Shown piece by piece: positions 28,428 through 36,753 of a stretch of DNA of 42,203 nt (within the stretch, counting starts at the first letter, position 1; the number at the start of each line of letters is the position of its first letter). The stretch comes from Alphaproteobacteria bacterium (GTDB taxonomy: Bacteria; Pseudomonadota; Alphaproteobacteria; SP197): positions 1-42,203 of the forward strand of contig SHVY01000027.1 of NCBI GenBank assembly GCA_009694045.1. Reading direction: 5' to 3'. Both the position numbers and the translations under genes were made by a program. The notes below the pieces were generated by a model that worked only from the letters and a program-made list of their open reading frames with translations, ran no database searches and was not told where the DNA came from.

Positions 28428-29243
28428 CTAGTGCATGCGCTCCTGTTTGGAAACCGTCGGCGCGGAGCGGGCACGGCAGCCCGACAGGCCGGACACGGTC
28501 ACCAGGCAGATGAGCGCGAACAGGAGCAGCGAGGCCAGCGCGTTGATCGACGGATTGATGCCCTGCCGCATGAGCCCCCAGACAAGGACCGGAAGGGTCT
28601 GGTGGCTGCCGATGTTGAACCAAGTCACCACGAACTCGTCGAGGGAAAGGGCCGCGGCCAGCAAGGCGGCGCCCAGAACCGACGGGCGGATCAGCGGGAA
28701 CGTGATGTCGCGGAACGCCCGGAATGGCGAAGCCCCCAGATCGCGCGCCGATTCGAGGATGGTAAAATCGAAGGTTTCGAGGCGTGCGTTCATGGTCAGA
28801 ATCACGAACGGCAGGCATACCAGGACGTGGCCGAACGCGGCGTTACGCAGGCTCTGGGACAGACCGAGCGCATTGAACAGCATCGCGAGCGCGATGCCGA
28901 TGACCAGCAGGGGCACAATGGCGGGCAACAGGCTCGCCGCCAGGAGCGCGCCGCGGACCCGGGTCCGGCGCACCTTCATGGCGCCAAACGCGAAGGCGGT
29001 TCCAAGGCCCCCGGCGACCAGGGCCGAGATCAGGGCGAGGGCCAGGCTGTTCCACAGCGCGGTGGTCAGCAGCGGGTTCGCGAACGCGTCCCCGTACCAG
29101 TGCAGGGTCAAGCCTTCGATCGGCATGCTGAGGCGGGGCAAATCGGCGAACGAGAACAGGACGATCACGGCGACCGGGGCGTACAGATAGAACAGCACGG
29201 CCACGAGATAGACGGTCGCCAGCACGTTCCGCCCGCCGCTCAC
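28428..29243 (-). CDS. ABC importer permease (PotC/PotI-like)
   Basis: 271 residues with about six transmembrane helices. The EAA loop that contacts the ATPase is ESARDLGASPFRAFRDITFP, and the N-terminal helix is LATVYLVAVLFYLYAPVAVI. The start is GTG at 29243, which overlaps the upstream permease stop as GTGA; a GTG at 29246 is also possible. It is the second permease of a spermidine/putrescine-type importer, and the last gene of that set before cyaY. Confidence 0.9.
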   Translation of the reverse strand: MSGGRNVLATVYLVAVLFYLYAPVAVIVLFSFADLPRLSMPIEGLTLHWYGDAFANPLLTTALWNSLALALISALVAGGLGTAFAFGAMKVRRTRVRGALLAASLLPAIVPLLVIGIALAMLFNALGLSQSLRNAAFGHVLVCLPFVILTMNARLETFDFTILESARDLGASPFRAFRDITFPLIRPSVLGAALLAAALSLDEFVVTWFNIGSHQTLPVLVWGLMRQGINPSINALASLLLFALICLVTVSGLSGCRARSAPTVSKQERMH

Positions 29244-30121
29244 CACATGGTTACCCGCCGGATGGCGCGGACGATCACCACATAGAGGACGAGCACGCAC
29301 GCCAAGGTGACGAAGGCGAGCGCGGCGCCGAGCGGCCAGTTGGCGCCGATGCCCTTGAACTGGTCGGCGACGACGTTGCCGATCATCAGCCCCCCGGTGC
29401 CGCCGACCAGCGCCGGCGTCACGAAGTCCCCGGCGGCGAGGAGGAACGCGAACGCGAAGGCGGCACGGACCCCGGGCAAGGCCATCGGCACCAGGATGGT
29501 GCGGATCAAGTGCAGGCGCCGCGAACCGAGATCGCGGGCCGCCTCGATGTGCGCCCGCGTGATGTTCGCCATGGCGGAATGGATCGGCAGCACCGCCAAC
29601 GGCAGCAGAATCCCCGTGAGGGTGATGATGGTGGCGTAGTCGCTGTAGATCAGGAACGCCAACGGCTCGTCGATGAGTCCGAGCCATTGCAGGGTAGAGT
29701 TCAGCAGCCCCTGTTTGCCGAGGATGGTGCGCCACGCATAGATCCGCACCAGGTACCCGCTGAACAGCGACAGCAGGATGAGCTGCAGGATCAACTGCCC
29801 GCGCCGTTCGAAGACGAACCGCATCAGATAGGAGAGGGCGAACGCCATCGGCACGACGATGGCGGCCGTGACGATCCCGACCCGGATCGTGCGCACCAGG
29901 AGCTTCTGGTACAGGGGCGAGGTGGCGATCTTCTCGTAGTTGGCGAACGAGAAATCGACCACGACCTCGAACCCCTGGGCCCGCAAGAAGCTCAGGACGA
30001 AGAGGCCCACCATCGGCACGCCGAACAACAGGGCATAATAACCCCCCGCCGGCATCAGGGGCGCGATCGCCCTGACGCGCAGCCACCAAGGCGCTGGCGC
30101 CTGCGCGTCAGACGCCATCAC
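29240..30121 (-). CDS. ABC importer permease (PotB/PotH-like)
   Basis: 293 residues with six hydrophobic segments and the EAA loop IEAARDLGSRRLHLIRTILV. The N-terminal cytoplasmic part and the helix GYYALLFGVPMVGLFVLSFL match PotB/PotH proteins of polyamine uptake. It pairs with the following permease by a 4-bp overlap and lies 24 bases after the binding-protein gene. Confidence 0.9.
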   Translation of the reverse strand: MMASDAQAPAPWWLRVRAIAPLMPAGGYYALLFGVPMVGLFVLSFLRAQGFEVVVDFSFANYEKIATSPLYQKLLVRTIRVGIVTAAIVVPMAFALSYLMRFVFERRGQLILQLILLSLFSGYLVRIYAWRTILGKQGLLNSTLQWLGLIDEPLAFLIYSDYATIITLTGILLPLAVLPIHSAMANITRAHIEAARDLGSRRLHLIRTILVPMALPGVRAAFAFAFLLAAGDFVTPALVGGTGGLMIGNVVADQFKGIGANWPLGAALAFVTLACVLVLYVVIVRAIRRVTMW

Positions 30122-30145
30122 GGGTCGTGCCCGCGGGCGAGCCGC

Positions 30146-31294
30146 CTAGGCGAGCTTGAAGGCCTGCCAGGCCTCCACCCAGGCCGACGCCGGGACGATG
30201 TCGCCGTCCGGCTCCTGCGGCGGGAAGACGACTTGCGTGCCCAGGATGCCGCCGCCCGGCTGGCGAACGTAGTCGTACGGGAAGAGGTCGCGAAGGCCCG
30301 GGTCAGTCAGCTCGTAGGCCTTTTCCACGGTGCAGCCGGACCCGAGCTCGGCCGCGATCGCCGCGTTGGATTCGGCCGAGGTCATGAAGTCGATGAAGGC
30401 GTAGGCGTTGTCGACATTCGGTGCGTCCAGGGCGATGGCGTAGGAGTCCGACCAGTAGTACGTGCCGTCGGTGGCCGGCGACGCCACCTTCAGCTCGACC
30501 CCCTTCTCCTTGCCGATCTGGGCCTGGTACGCCCAGCCGCCGATGCCGATCGAGGCGTCGCCCCGGACCAGCACGTCGGCCATGTCGGCGAACGATGCGC
30601 CGATCGTCACGATGTTCGGCTTCACGGTCATCAGGGCCGCGACCGCCTGCTCGAGCTGGGCGGCGGTGAGCCGGCTCGGATCCTCGGCCCCGATCGACTT
30701 CGCGAACAGCCAGATGTTGCCGAACGGATCGTCCAGCACTACCAACTCGCCCTGGTACTTGGGATCGGCGAAGTCGGTGTACTTCGCCGGCATGGCGTCC
30801 CACTTCGCCGGGTTGTACACGCAGGGCTCGTCCCCCCAGATCAGGGGAACGCCGTACACCTGACCGTCCTTGATCAGCCAGGGTGCCTCCCGGAAGGCCT
30901 GGAACAACCCGGCGGCGTTGGGAATCCGCGCCATGTCGAGGGGCTGGAACAGCTCGACCCCGGCGGCGAGAATCGTCTTCTGGAAGTCCTTGTTCGGGGT
31001 CAGCAGGTCAATCGTCCCGCGCCCGCCGGTGTTGAACCGCGTCAGCGCCTCGTCGCCCGAGGATTGGAACGAGGGCTGGTATTGGATGTTGTTGCTCGCG
31101 AGAAACTCCTTGGCGACGTTGGCCCCATGCTCGCCGTCCCAACCGAAGTAGTTCAAGGGTCCTCCGACCTCGGCCGACGCCAGCGATGGGAGGGCGGCGA
31201 GGGTCGCAAGTCCGCTCGCGCCTTGAACGAAGTGGCGGCGGGTGACGTCAGCGGTGAACTTGGCGTTCAGGATGCCTTTCACGAGTTCGTTCAT
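30146..31294 (-). CDS. ABC importer substrate-binding protein (PotD/PotF-like)
   Basis: 382 residues. A twin-arginine signal (Arg19-Arg20, [20 protein letters not shown]) directs export, then the mature two-lobe fold: [56 protein letters not shown] and [16 protein letters not shown]. This is close to polyamine binding proteins, but the ligand (putrescine, spermidine or other cation) is inferred. The ATG at 31294 is supported by GAGGAGG just upstream; an open frame extends to 31366 without a signal. No ATPase gene of this transporter is in the window. Confidence 0.88.
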   Translation of the reverse strand: MNELVKGILNAKFTADVTRRHFVQGASGLATLAALPSLASAEVGGPLNYFGWDGEHGANVAKEFLASNNIQYQPSFQSSGDEALTRFNTGGRGTIDLLTPNKDFQKTILAAGVELFQPLDMARIPNAAGLFQAFREAPWLIKDGQVYGVPLIWGDEPCVYNPAKWDAMPAKYTDFADPKYQGELVVLDDPFGNIWLFAKSIGAEDPSRLTAAQLEQAVAALMTVKPNIVTIGASFADMADVLVRGDASIGIGGWAYQAQIGKEKGVELKVASPATDGTYYWSDSYAIALDAPNVDNAYAFIDFMTSAESNAAIAAELGSGCTVEKAYELTDPGLRDLFPYDYVRQPGGGILGTQVVFPPQEPDGDIVPASAWVEAWQAFKLA

Positions 31295-31355
31295 GTTGCC
31301 CTCCTCGAATGGGGGTACGTGACGGCCCCCGGTGTTGTCGCTTGTTCCTTGGGGC

Positions 31356-31384
31356 ACTGTATCCAATCGTCAGCCCGCCGACAA
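31356..31384 (-). promoter_or_regulatory. Candidate promoter for the ABC importer
   Basis: On the minus strand TTGTCG (complement of 31379-31384), a 17-base spacer and TACAGT (complement of 31356-31361) stand about 60 bases before the binding-protein ATG. The -35 matches TTGACA at 4 of 6 and the -10 matches TATAAT at 4 of 6. It is back to back with the rpmE promoter. Confidence 0.45.
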
Positions 31385-31432
31385 TCGGGGGTGGTTCGGA
31401 GGTGAAGGGTGGTTGCCGCCAAGGGCCAGCGC

Positions 31433-31461
31433 TTGATTCACGGCCTCGCCGCCTCTATAAA
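31433..31461 (+). promoter_or_regulatory. Sigma-70-like promoter for rpmE
   Basis: TTGATT (31433-31438), a spacer of exactly 17 bases and TATAAA (31456-31461) form the best promoter match in the window. Transcription would begin near 31468, leaving a ~27-base leader with GAGGG (31482-31486) as ribosome site before the GTG at 31495. Confidence 0.6.
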
Positions 31462-31494
31462 CCCCGGCTCATCCGTCGCGCGAGGGCTACGCCC

Positions 31495-31719
31495 GTGAAG
31501 AAAGACATCCACCCCGAGTACCACGAGATCACCGTCGTCATGACCGACGGGACCGAGTTCACCACGCGCTCCACCTGGGGCAAGGCCGGTGATCGGATGA
31601 AACTGGACATCGACCCCTTGTCGCACCCGGCCTGGACTGGCGGCCACCACCGCCTCATGGACACCGGCGGCCAGGTCGCCCGCTTCCAGAAGCGCTTCCA
31701 AAACCTGAAGATGGGATAG
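31495..31719 (+). CDS. rpmE: 50S ribosomal protein L31
   Basis: 74 residues starting at GTG 31495: [29 protein letters not shown], then [20 protein letters not shown] and RFQKRF. This is the alphaproteobacterial L31 without the four zinc-binding cysteines (C- form). L31 bridges the two ribosomal subunits. The gene has its own promoter and is followed by a hairpin. The frame is open upstream, but the GTG gives the exact family N-terminus. Confidence 0.95.
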   Translation: MKKDIHPEYHEITVVMTDGTEFTTRSTWGKAGDRMKLDIDPLSHPAWTGGHHRLMDTGGQVARFQKRFQNLKMG

Positions 31720-31727
31720 CGCTCTTT

Positions 31728-31754
31728 CAGGCGAAGTGGGTACCGGTTCGCCTG
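31728..31754. terminator. Hairpin after rpmE, between convergent genes
   Basis: CAGGCGAA (31728-31735) and TTCGCCTG (31747-31754) form a perfect 8-bp stem with an 11-base loop containing GGTACC. It starts 8 bases after the rpmE stop and ends 7 bases before the stop of the convergent fusion gene. The sequence resembles a common palindromic intergenic repeat of alphaproteobacteria (TTTCAGGCGAAGTGG, from memory). It probably stops or stabilises both transcripts. Confidence 0.5.
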
Positions 31755-31761
31755 GACAAGC

Positions 31762-33705
31762 CTACTCGGCAGCCGCGGAAACCATCACTGGCACCGACTG
31801 CTCAGGCCCCTTGGCCGCGACCCGATCCTGGGCCGCTTCCAGGATCATACGCAGGAGGTCGGCGTAGCGCAGGCCGGCGAAGCTCGCCATCAGGTTGAAC
31901 TTGCCGTCCCAGCACCAGCCGGGGTTCGGGTTGACCTCGAGCAGCTTCACCTCGCCCTCGGCGTCGGCGCGGAAATCGAACCGGGCGTAATCGCGGCAGC
32001 CCAGGCGCTCGAACAACTGGTTCGAATAGTCGACGAGCCGGCGACGGGTGTCGTCCTCGATCACCGCCTGGCGATACTTGAGCTGGGTCCAGTAGGGTGA
32101 ATCCGGCAACCACTTCGATTCGTAGCCGAGAATCCGCGGCAATGTGGGGTCGAGCCCCGTGTAATCGACCTCGAGCACGGGCAAGGCTCGCAGGCCCAGT
32201 CCGGGATTGCCGACCAGCGCGACCGAATACTCCGGCCCGGTCAGGAATTCCTGCACCAGGAAGGACCGGCCGGGCAGCTCCTCGCGCACCTTCGCAAGGT
32301 AGGTGACCGCCTGTTCCGGAGTGCAGACGACCGCTTGCTCGGTGATGCCGATCGAGCTGTCCCCCTGGTTCGGCTTGATGATGGCCGGGAACACCGACGG
32401 GATCGTGGCCGATTGGTCGTCGCTGTCGATGAAGGTTTCCAGCGGCACCGGGATGTCGAGCGCGATCCCCACGGCCCGCACCAGCGCTTTGTCGTAGCAG
32501 AACGCCAAGCACGCCGGGCCGGCCCCGGTATAGGGAATCCGCAGCATCTCCAGAAGTGCCGGAACGTGCAGTTCGAGGAAGGCGTCGTTGTTGAAGCCCT
32601 CGTCGCACAGGTTGAAGACGAACTGCGGCGGATTGGCTCGCAGGTCCGCGATCAGGCTGCCATGATTGTTCAGCGTCCGAAAACGGTAGCCCGGCAACTC
32701 GGCCAGTGCGTCTTCCAGCCGTGCGATGGTGTCGAAGTCCTCGGCGTTGAACTGGCCGTCGCGCTTGATCGTATCGGGCAGCCGCGGATCGCCCATCAGC
32801 AGGGTGACCTCGGGGAACACCGGCCCCCGTTTTGGCGCCGCGACCCGCTTCCTGGGCGCCGCCGCCGTCAGGAAGAGGCGGCGTGCCATCATGCCCAGGT
32901 CCTGGCCCCGGTCCGACGCCGTTTCGGGCGCGCCGTGGAAGCGCAGGTTGGTGAACCCCGCCTCCGCCATCAGGGCCGCTATCTCGTCGCGGGTGTAGAG
33001 CCGTTCGGCGTAAAATTGGTCGGCGATGACCCCGCGTTCGGCGTGGACCACCACCTCGCGGCTCACCAATCGGCGCCGGTCGGAGGCCAGGCTCCGCTCG
33101 CGGCAGACGAAATAGTTGGCGTCGATCCACTCCCACGAGCGCCGCTCGAAGCGCTCGCGCATCCAGGCCCCGTCGGCCAGGTCCATGACCAGGGTGCCGC
33201 CCGAGACCAGCGCCCGCTTGACCGCTTTGAGCACGGCCAGATCATCTTCCTCGCTGGCGAAATAGCCGAACGAGTTGCCCATCAGGGTGACGCAGTGGAA
33301 CGTGCTCTCGGCGACCCGGAACTTGCGCGCGTCGCCCTCGTGGAAGGCAACGTCCACGCCCTTCGTCTTGGCCCGCTTCCGGGCCAGGCGCACGAGGTAG
33401 CGCGACCGGTCGATGCCGGTTACGTGGGCGAAGCCGCGCCGCGCCAGCTCGATGGCGTGCCGCCCCTGGCCGCAGCACAGGTCGAGCACGTGATCGTTGG
33501 GCTCGAGCCCGGCGGCGCCGATCAAAAGGTCGATCTCGCGCGCCGTGTTGGCGTCGTTCTCGACCACGTCGCCGTCGGTCTGCAGGTAGAGCGCGTTGAA
33601 CAAGGTCCTCCACCAGTCGGACGGCAGGTGGCGTTCCAGGTCGGACACGGGCCCGTAGGTCCGCGTCTTGGCGGGGCGTTCGATCTTGGCCGATTTCTTG
33701 GTCAT
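31762..33705 (-). CDS. Methyltransferase - D-Ala-D-Ala-ligase-like ATP-grasp fusion
   Basis: 647 residues in two enzymes. Residues ~30-280 are a class I SAM methyltransferase: motif I VLDLCCGQGRHAIELARRG (73-91), the acidic residue in VTGIDRS, and the helix of YTRDEIAALMAEAGF. After an Ala/Pro/Lys linker (~281-297), residues ~298-630 are an ATP-grasp ligase: Lys406, IIKPNQGDSSIGI with Lys444, VQEFLTGPEYSV with Glu486, FDFRAD (Asp577) and LLEVNPNPGW (Glu590, Asn592). All ligase and methyl-donor motifs look intact, so a two-step product (amide or peptide bond plus methylation) is likely. The substrates are unknown. A purine-rich GAGGACGTC precedes the ATG. Confidence 0.85.
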   Translation of the reverse strand: MTKKSAKIERPAKTRTYGPVSDLERHLPSDWWRTLFNALYLQTDGDVVENDANTAREIDLLIGAAGLEPNDHVLDLCCGQGRHAIELARRGFAHVTGIDRSRYLVRLARKRAKTKGVDVAFHEGDARKFRVAESTFHCVTLMGNSFGYFASEEDDLAVLKAVKRALVSGGTLVMDLADGAWMRERFERRSWEWIDANYFVCRERSLASDRRRLVSREVVVHAERGVIADQFYAERLYTRDEIAALMAEAGFTNLRFHGAPETASDRGQDLGMMARRLFLTAAAPRKRVAAPKRGPVFPEVTLLMGDPRLPDTIKRDGQFNAEDFDTIARLEDALAELPGYRFRTLNNHGSLIADLRANPPQFVFNLCDEGFNNDAFLELHVPALLEMLRIPYTGAGPACLAFCYDKALVRAVGIALDIPVPLETFIDSDDQSATIPSVFPAIIKPNQGDSSIGITEQAVVCTPEQAVTYLAKVREELPGRSFLVQEFLTGPEYSVALVGNPGLGLRALPVLEVDYTGLDPTLPRILGYESKWLPDSPYWTQLKYRQAVIEDDTRRRLVDYSNQLFERLGCRDYARFDFRADAEGEVKLLEVNPNPGWCWDGKFNLMASFAGLRYADLLRMILEAAQDRVAAKGPEQSVPVMVSAAAE

Positions 33706-33812
33706 GACGTCCTCGACCCTTGCGGGTACTTGGGTTCCTGGGAACTAGGACGAGTCAAAGGTGACCAAGGTTTACATCGCGTGGCGTCCTCGAGGGGGGG
33801 CCGGTGGATGAA

Positions 33813-33841
33813 CGCACGTCACATAGGAAGTGACGGGTGCG
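33813..33841. other. Hairpin downstream of RNase HII gene
   Basis: CGCACGTCAC (33813-33822) pairs with GTGAC (33830-33834) and GTGCG (33837-33841) around a 7-base loop, with GG bulged. It begins 3 bases after the rnhB stop in the minus-strand reading. No U-tract follows, so termination is uncertain; it could also be a leader structure of the fusion gene downstream. The space 33706-33812 contains GTTCC-TG-GGAAC (33732-33743 approximately) but no convincing promoter. Confidence 0.35.
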
Positions 33842-33842
33842 A

Positions 33843-33854
33843 TGTCAATTGACA
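33843..33854. other. 12-bp perfect palindrome overlapping the rnhB stop
   Basis: TGTCAATTGACA reads the same on both strands and contains the rnhB stop codon (33845-33847). It abuts the hairpin at 33813-33841. Such a perfect 12-mer could bind a dimeric regulator, but no regulator or second copy was identified. Confidence 0.3.
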
Positions 33855-34462
33855 GTTTCGCCCCGCCGCGCGACCAGGGCCACGGGGCGAAAGGAGTGCC
33901 GATGCTGTTCGGTTACGCCGAGGCGCTCCAGCGCTGCTTGGTGAAGGGCGGTGCCGTAGCCCTTGTTGCGTTCCCAGCCGTAGCCGGGGAACCGCACGGC
34001 TAGCCCCGCCATCAGCCGGTCCCGGTGCACCTTGGCGACGATCGAGGCCGCCGCGACCGAAAGCGACCGCCGGTCTCCGCCCACGACCGAGCGCCCCGGG
34101 CAGGGCAGCTTGGGCAGAACGTCACCATCAACCAGGACAAAGGCCGGAGACCAAGGCAATGCCGCGACCGCCCGGGTCATCGCCAGGAGGGTTGCGGCCC
34201 GGATGTTCAGCCGGTCGATCTCCGCGACCGTGGCCTCGCCGATGCCGACCGCGTGATCCGCCAGCAGCCGCGCGAACAGCGCCTCGCGCCGCGCCGGCGC
34301 CACGCACTTAGAGTCGTCGATGCCATCGGGGATCGCGGCCCTGTCCAGGATCACCGCGGCCGCCACCACCGGCCCGGCCCACGGCCCGCGCCCCGCCTCA
34401 TCGACCCCCGCCACCGGCCTTGCGTGCGATTGCTCGAGACTCAGATCTGGCATGGCCCCCAT
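33845..34462 (-). CDS. rnhB: Ribonuclease HII
   Basis: 205 residues. It removes RNA from RNA-DNA hybrids and starts repair of misinserted ribonucleotides. The active-site motif AGVDEAGRGPWAGPVVAAAV is close to the N-terminus; further acidic residues lie in FVLVDGD and the helix SLSVAAASIVAKVHRDRLM, and the C-terminal YGWERNKGYGTALHQAAL closes the fold. The start is ATG 34462 or 34453. It diverges from the glycerol-phosphate operon. Confidence 0.95.
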   Translation of the reverse strand: MGAMPDLSLEQSHARPVAGVDEAGRGPWAGPVVAAAVILDRAAIPDGIDDSKCVAPARREALFARLLADHAVGIGEATVAEIDRLNIRAATLLAMTRAVAALPWSPAFVLVDGDVLPKLPCPGRSVVGGDRRSLSVAAASIVAKVHRDRLMAGLAVRFPGYGWERNKGYGTALHQAALERLGVTEQHRHSFRPVALVARRGETVN

Positions 34463-34483
34463 CCCACCCGCTTCTTTATATCC

Positions 34484-34512
34484 CCTCCTCTTGCGGGAGC
34501 GGTCGCGCGCCT
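34484..34512. repeat. Degenerate GC-rich intergenic repeat copy
   Basis: The stretch TCCTCTTGCGGGAGCGGTC with its CCCCTCC flank resembles the CCCTCCC-TCGC-GGGAGGG element at 40271-40295, though the right arm has decayed. Elements of this type are common between genes of GC-rich alphaproteobacteria (from memory). It lies in the divergent region between rnhB and the operon starting at 34611. Nothing else is recognised in 34463-34610. Confidence 0.35.
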
Positions 34513-34610
34513 TCGCCTCAACCTACTCTACCCTTCGTCCGCATTATTCGCGGAATCCCGCCCACTCCCCTGCTATCGTCCGGGCAGGCGGACAAGCGGG
34601 GCGATCCAGG

Positions 34611-35279
34611 TTGGACTTCATCTTCATGCTGACGCGGCACGATCGCACCATCGTCGATTGCCTGGAGGTGTTCGATTCGATCCGCTCCGCCGGCCTCACC
34701 CATGTCGGCTTCAAGGACGTGGGCGTGGAGCCCTCGATTCTGGCCGCGCTCAATCGCCGCATCCGCGTATCCGGTGCCACCAGTTATCTGGAGGTCGTCA
34801 GCACCACCCCCGAGGCGGCCTTGAACTCGGCCCGGATCGGCGTCGACATCGGGGTCGACTGCCTGCTGGGAGGCGAGGACGCCGCTGGCATGCTGGCGAT
34901 CGCCAGACCTAAGGGGGTCGGCTGTTTCCCCTTCCCCGGCAAGCCGGTCGGTCACCCCACGCGCTTGGGTGGCACCGCCGATGAGGTTGCCGCCCACTGC
35001 CGCCATTTCATGGCCCAAGGTTGCGCCGGCGCCGATCTTCTCGCCTACCGGGCAACCGAGGCCGATCCGGTCGAACTGGTCCGCGCCGCCCGGGGCGCCC
35101 TGGGGGGCGGGCGCTTGATCGTCGCCGGTAGTATCAACGGACCCGAGCGCATCCGGGCGATAGCCGCCGCGGGGGCCGACGCCTTCACCATCGGCTCGGC
35201 GGTGTTCGACGGCTCCTTCGTGCCCAACGTCGGCGGCATTCACGCCCAGCTCCGCGCCGTTCTCGCCGCCCTCGCGTGA
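34611..35279 (+). CDS. Uncharacterised TIM-barrel protein (HisA/HisF-like), first gene of the glycerol-phosphate operon
   Basis: 222 residues; TTG at 34611 gives the family-like opening DFIFMLTRHDRTIVDCLEVF. The repeated strand-helix pattern of a (beta/alpha)8 barrel is visible: THVGFKDVGVEPSILAAL, SYLEVVSTTPEAAL, VDCLLGGEDAAGML, VGCFPFPGKPVGHPTRLGG, DLLAYRATEADPVEL, LIVAGSINGPERIRAIAAAG and FTIGSAVFDGSFVP. The last two segments form a standard phosphate-binding site (VAGSI and TIGSAVF), so a phosphorylated ligand is likely. I know no proven function. It is 10 bases upstream of the FGGY kinase, so it shares its operon. Confidence 0.75.
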   Translation: MDFIFMLTRHDRTIVDCLEVFDSIRSAGLTHVGFKDVGVEPSILAALNRRIRVSGATSYLEVVSTTPEAALNSARIGVDIGVDCLLGGEDAAGMLAIARPKGVGCFPFPGKPVGHPTRLGGTADEVAAHCRHFMAQGCAGADLLAYRATEADPVELVRAARGALGGGRLIVAGSINGPERIRAIAAAGADAFTIGSAVFDGSFVPNVGGIHAQLRAVLAALA

Positions 35280-35289
35280 TCGTTCGCCC

Positions 35290-36753
35290 ATGCCGGTCGT
35301 CGGGGTCGATATCGGTACGCAAAGCCTGAAGGCGGTCATCCTCGACGAGCACCTGGCAGTCTTGGGCGAGGCCGGGGTCCCCTACCAACCGAGCTATCCC
35401 CGCCCAGGATGGGCCGAGCAGGACCCGGCCCTGTGGGAGGCAGCCATCGGACCCGCCGTCGTCGAGGCGCTGCACGCCGCCGGTCTAAACCCCACCGCTG
35501 TGACGGGGCTCGGCATCGCCGGCCAGCTCGACGGCTGCATCGCCACGGATGCTGCCGGCCGGGCGCATGCCCCGGCGCTCATCTGGATGGATCGCCGGGC
35601 GAGCGCCGAGATCGCGGACGTTCCGGCGCGCCTGGTGCGCGAACGCACCGGCGTGGTGCTCGATCCCTCGCACATGGCCGCCAAGATCCGCTGGCTCCAG
35701 CGGCACGAGCCGAAGGCGCGGGGTGCCGTCCGCTTTCACCAGCCGGTCTCGTACATGGTGGCGCGCCTTACCGGGGAGCACGTCTTCGACCATGGCCTCG
35801 CCTCGACCACCATGGTCTACGACCTTGGCACCGGCACCTGGGACCCGGAACTCCTCGACCGCTTCGGGATCGATCCGGCAACCCTTCCCCGCATCGCCGA
35901 CGCATCGGCGCCCGCCGGGCGCCTCCATGAGGCTGGCGCCCGATTGGTCGGCCTGCCCGCCGGCATCGCCGTAGCCGTCGGCACCGGCGACGACTTCGCC
36001 AACCCGCTCGGTGCGGGCCTGGTCGCGCCGGGCCGCCTCGCCTGCACCCTCGGCACCGCCGAAGTGGTCGGTGCCCTCCACCCCAGGCCGCTGATCGACG
36101 CGGCTGCCCTGGTGGAGACCCACGCCTACGTCGGCGGCCAGTACTTCATCGAGAATCCCGGCTGGCTGTCGGGCGGTGCCGTCACCTGGGCAACGGCGAC
36201 GCTGGGACTCGGCGATCCCCAGGGGTTCGACGCCGTGGCCGCCGAAGCACCCCCGGGCTGCGACGGCGTCACGTTCCTTCCCGCCCTCTCGGGCGCCATG
36301 GCCCCGGAATGGATCGCCGCGGCGCGCGGCTGCTGGTACGGCCTCACGCCCGCCCATGGCCGGGCCCATCTCGCCCGAGCCCTGCTCGAAGGTTGCGCCT
36401 TCGCCATGCGCGACGTGGCCGATCGGCTGTCCGCCATGGGCCTCGGCCTCGATGCGATCCTGCTACTGGGTGGCGGCGCCCGAAGCCGGTTGTGGAGCCA
36501 GATGCGGGCCGACCTGCTGGGCCTCCCCGTCCTCGTACCGCGCCACGTCGATGCCTCGGCCATCGGCGCGGCGGTTCTCGCATCCGTCGCCGCCGGTATT
36601 CATCGCGACGTGGTCGGTGCGGCGAGAGCCGCCGGCGTAATGGCGACGAGCCTCGATCCCGATCCAGCCCGCCGGCCCGCCTACGACGCGGCCTACGACC
36701 GCTACCGCCGCCTGTTCGCGAGCCTCGGCCCCATGTTCCGTGACGCGCCGTGA
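35290..36753 (+). CDS. FGGY-family carbohydrate (polyol) kinase
   Basis: 487 residues of the xylulokinase/glycerol-kinase family, which phosphorylates sugars or polyols with ATP. The N-terminal phosphate loop is GVDIGTQSLKAVILD, the sugar pocket includes GLGIAGQLDGCIATD and WMDRRASAEI, the catalytic Asp is in VGTGDDFANPLGAG, and the ATPase adenosine motif is LLLGGGARSRLWSQM. It looks closer to xylulokinase than to glycerol kinase, but the substrate is not decided. It overlaps the dehydrogenase gene by 4 bases (GTGA). Confidence 0.9.
   Translation: MPVVGVDIGTQSLKAVILDEHLAVLGEAGVPYQPSYPRPGWAEQDPALWEAAIGPAVVEALHAAGLNPTAVTGLGIAGQLDGCIATDAAGRAHAPALIWMDRRASAEIADVPARLVRERTGVVLDPSHMAAKIRWLQRHEPKARGAVRFHQPVSYMVARLTGEHVFDHGLASTTMVYDLGTGTWDPELLDRFGIDPATLPRIADASAPAGRLHEAGARLVGLPAGIAVAVGTGDDFANPLGAGLVAPGRLACTLGTAEVVGALHPRPLIDAAALVETHAYVGGQYFIENPGWLSGGAVTWATATLGLGDPQGFDAVAAEAPPGCDGVTFLPALSGAMAPEWIAAARGCWYGLTPAHGRAHLARALLEGCAFAMRDVADRLSAMGLGLDAILLLGGGARSRLWSQMRADLLGLPVLVPRHVDASAIGAAVLASVAAGIHRDVVGAARAAGVMATSLDPDPARRPAYDAAYDRYRRLFASLGPMFRDAP

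Noticed and set aside
34611..35279. TIM barrel called as PcrB/geranylgeranylglyceryl phosphate synthase
   Set aside because: Tempting because of the G1P dehydrogenase, but the characteristic prenyl-diphosphate and G1P motifs are not seen; the fold alone is not enough.
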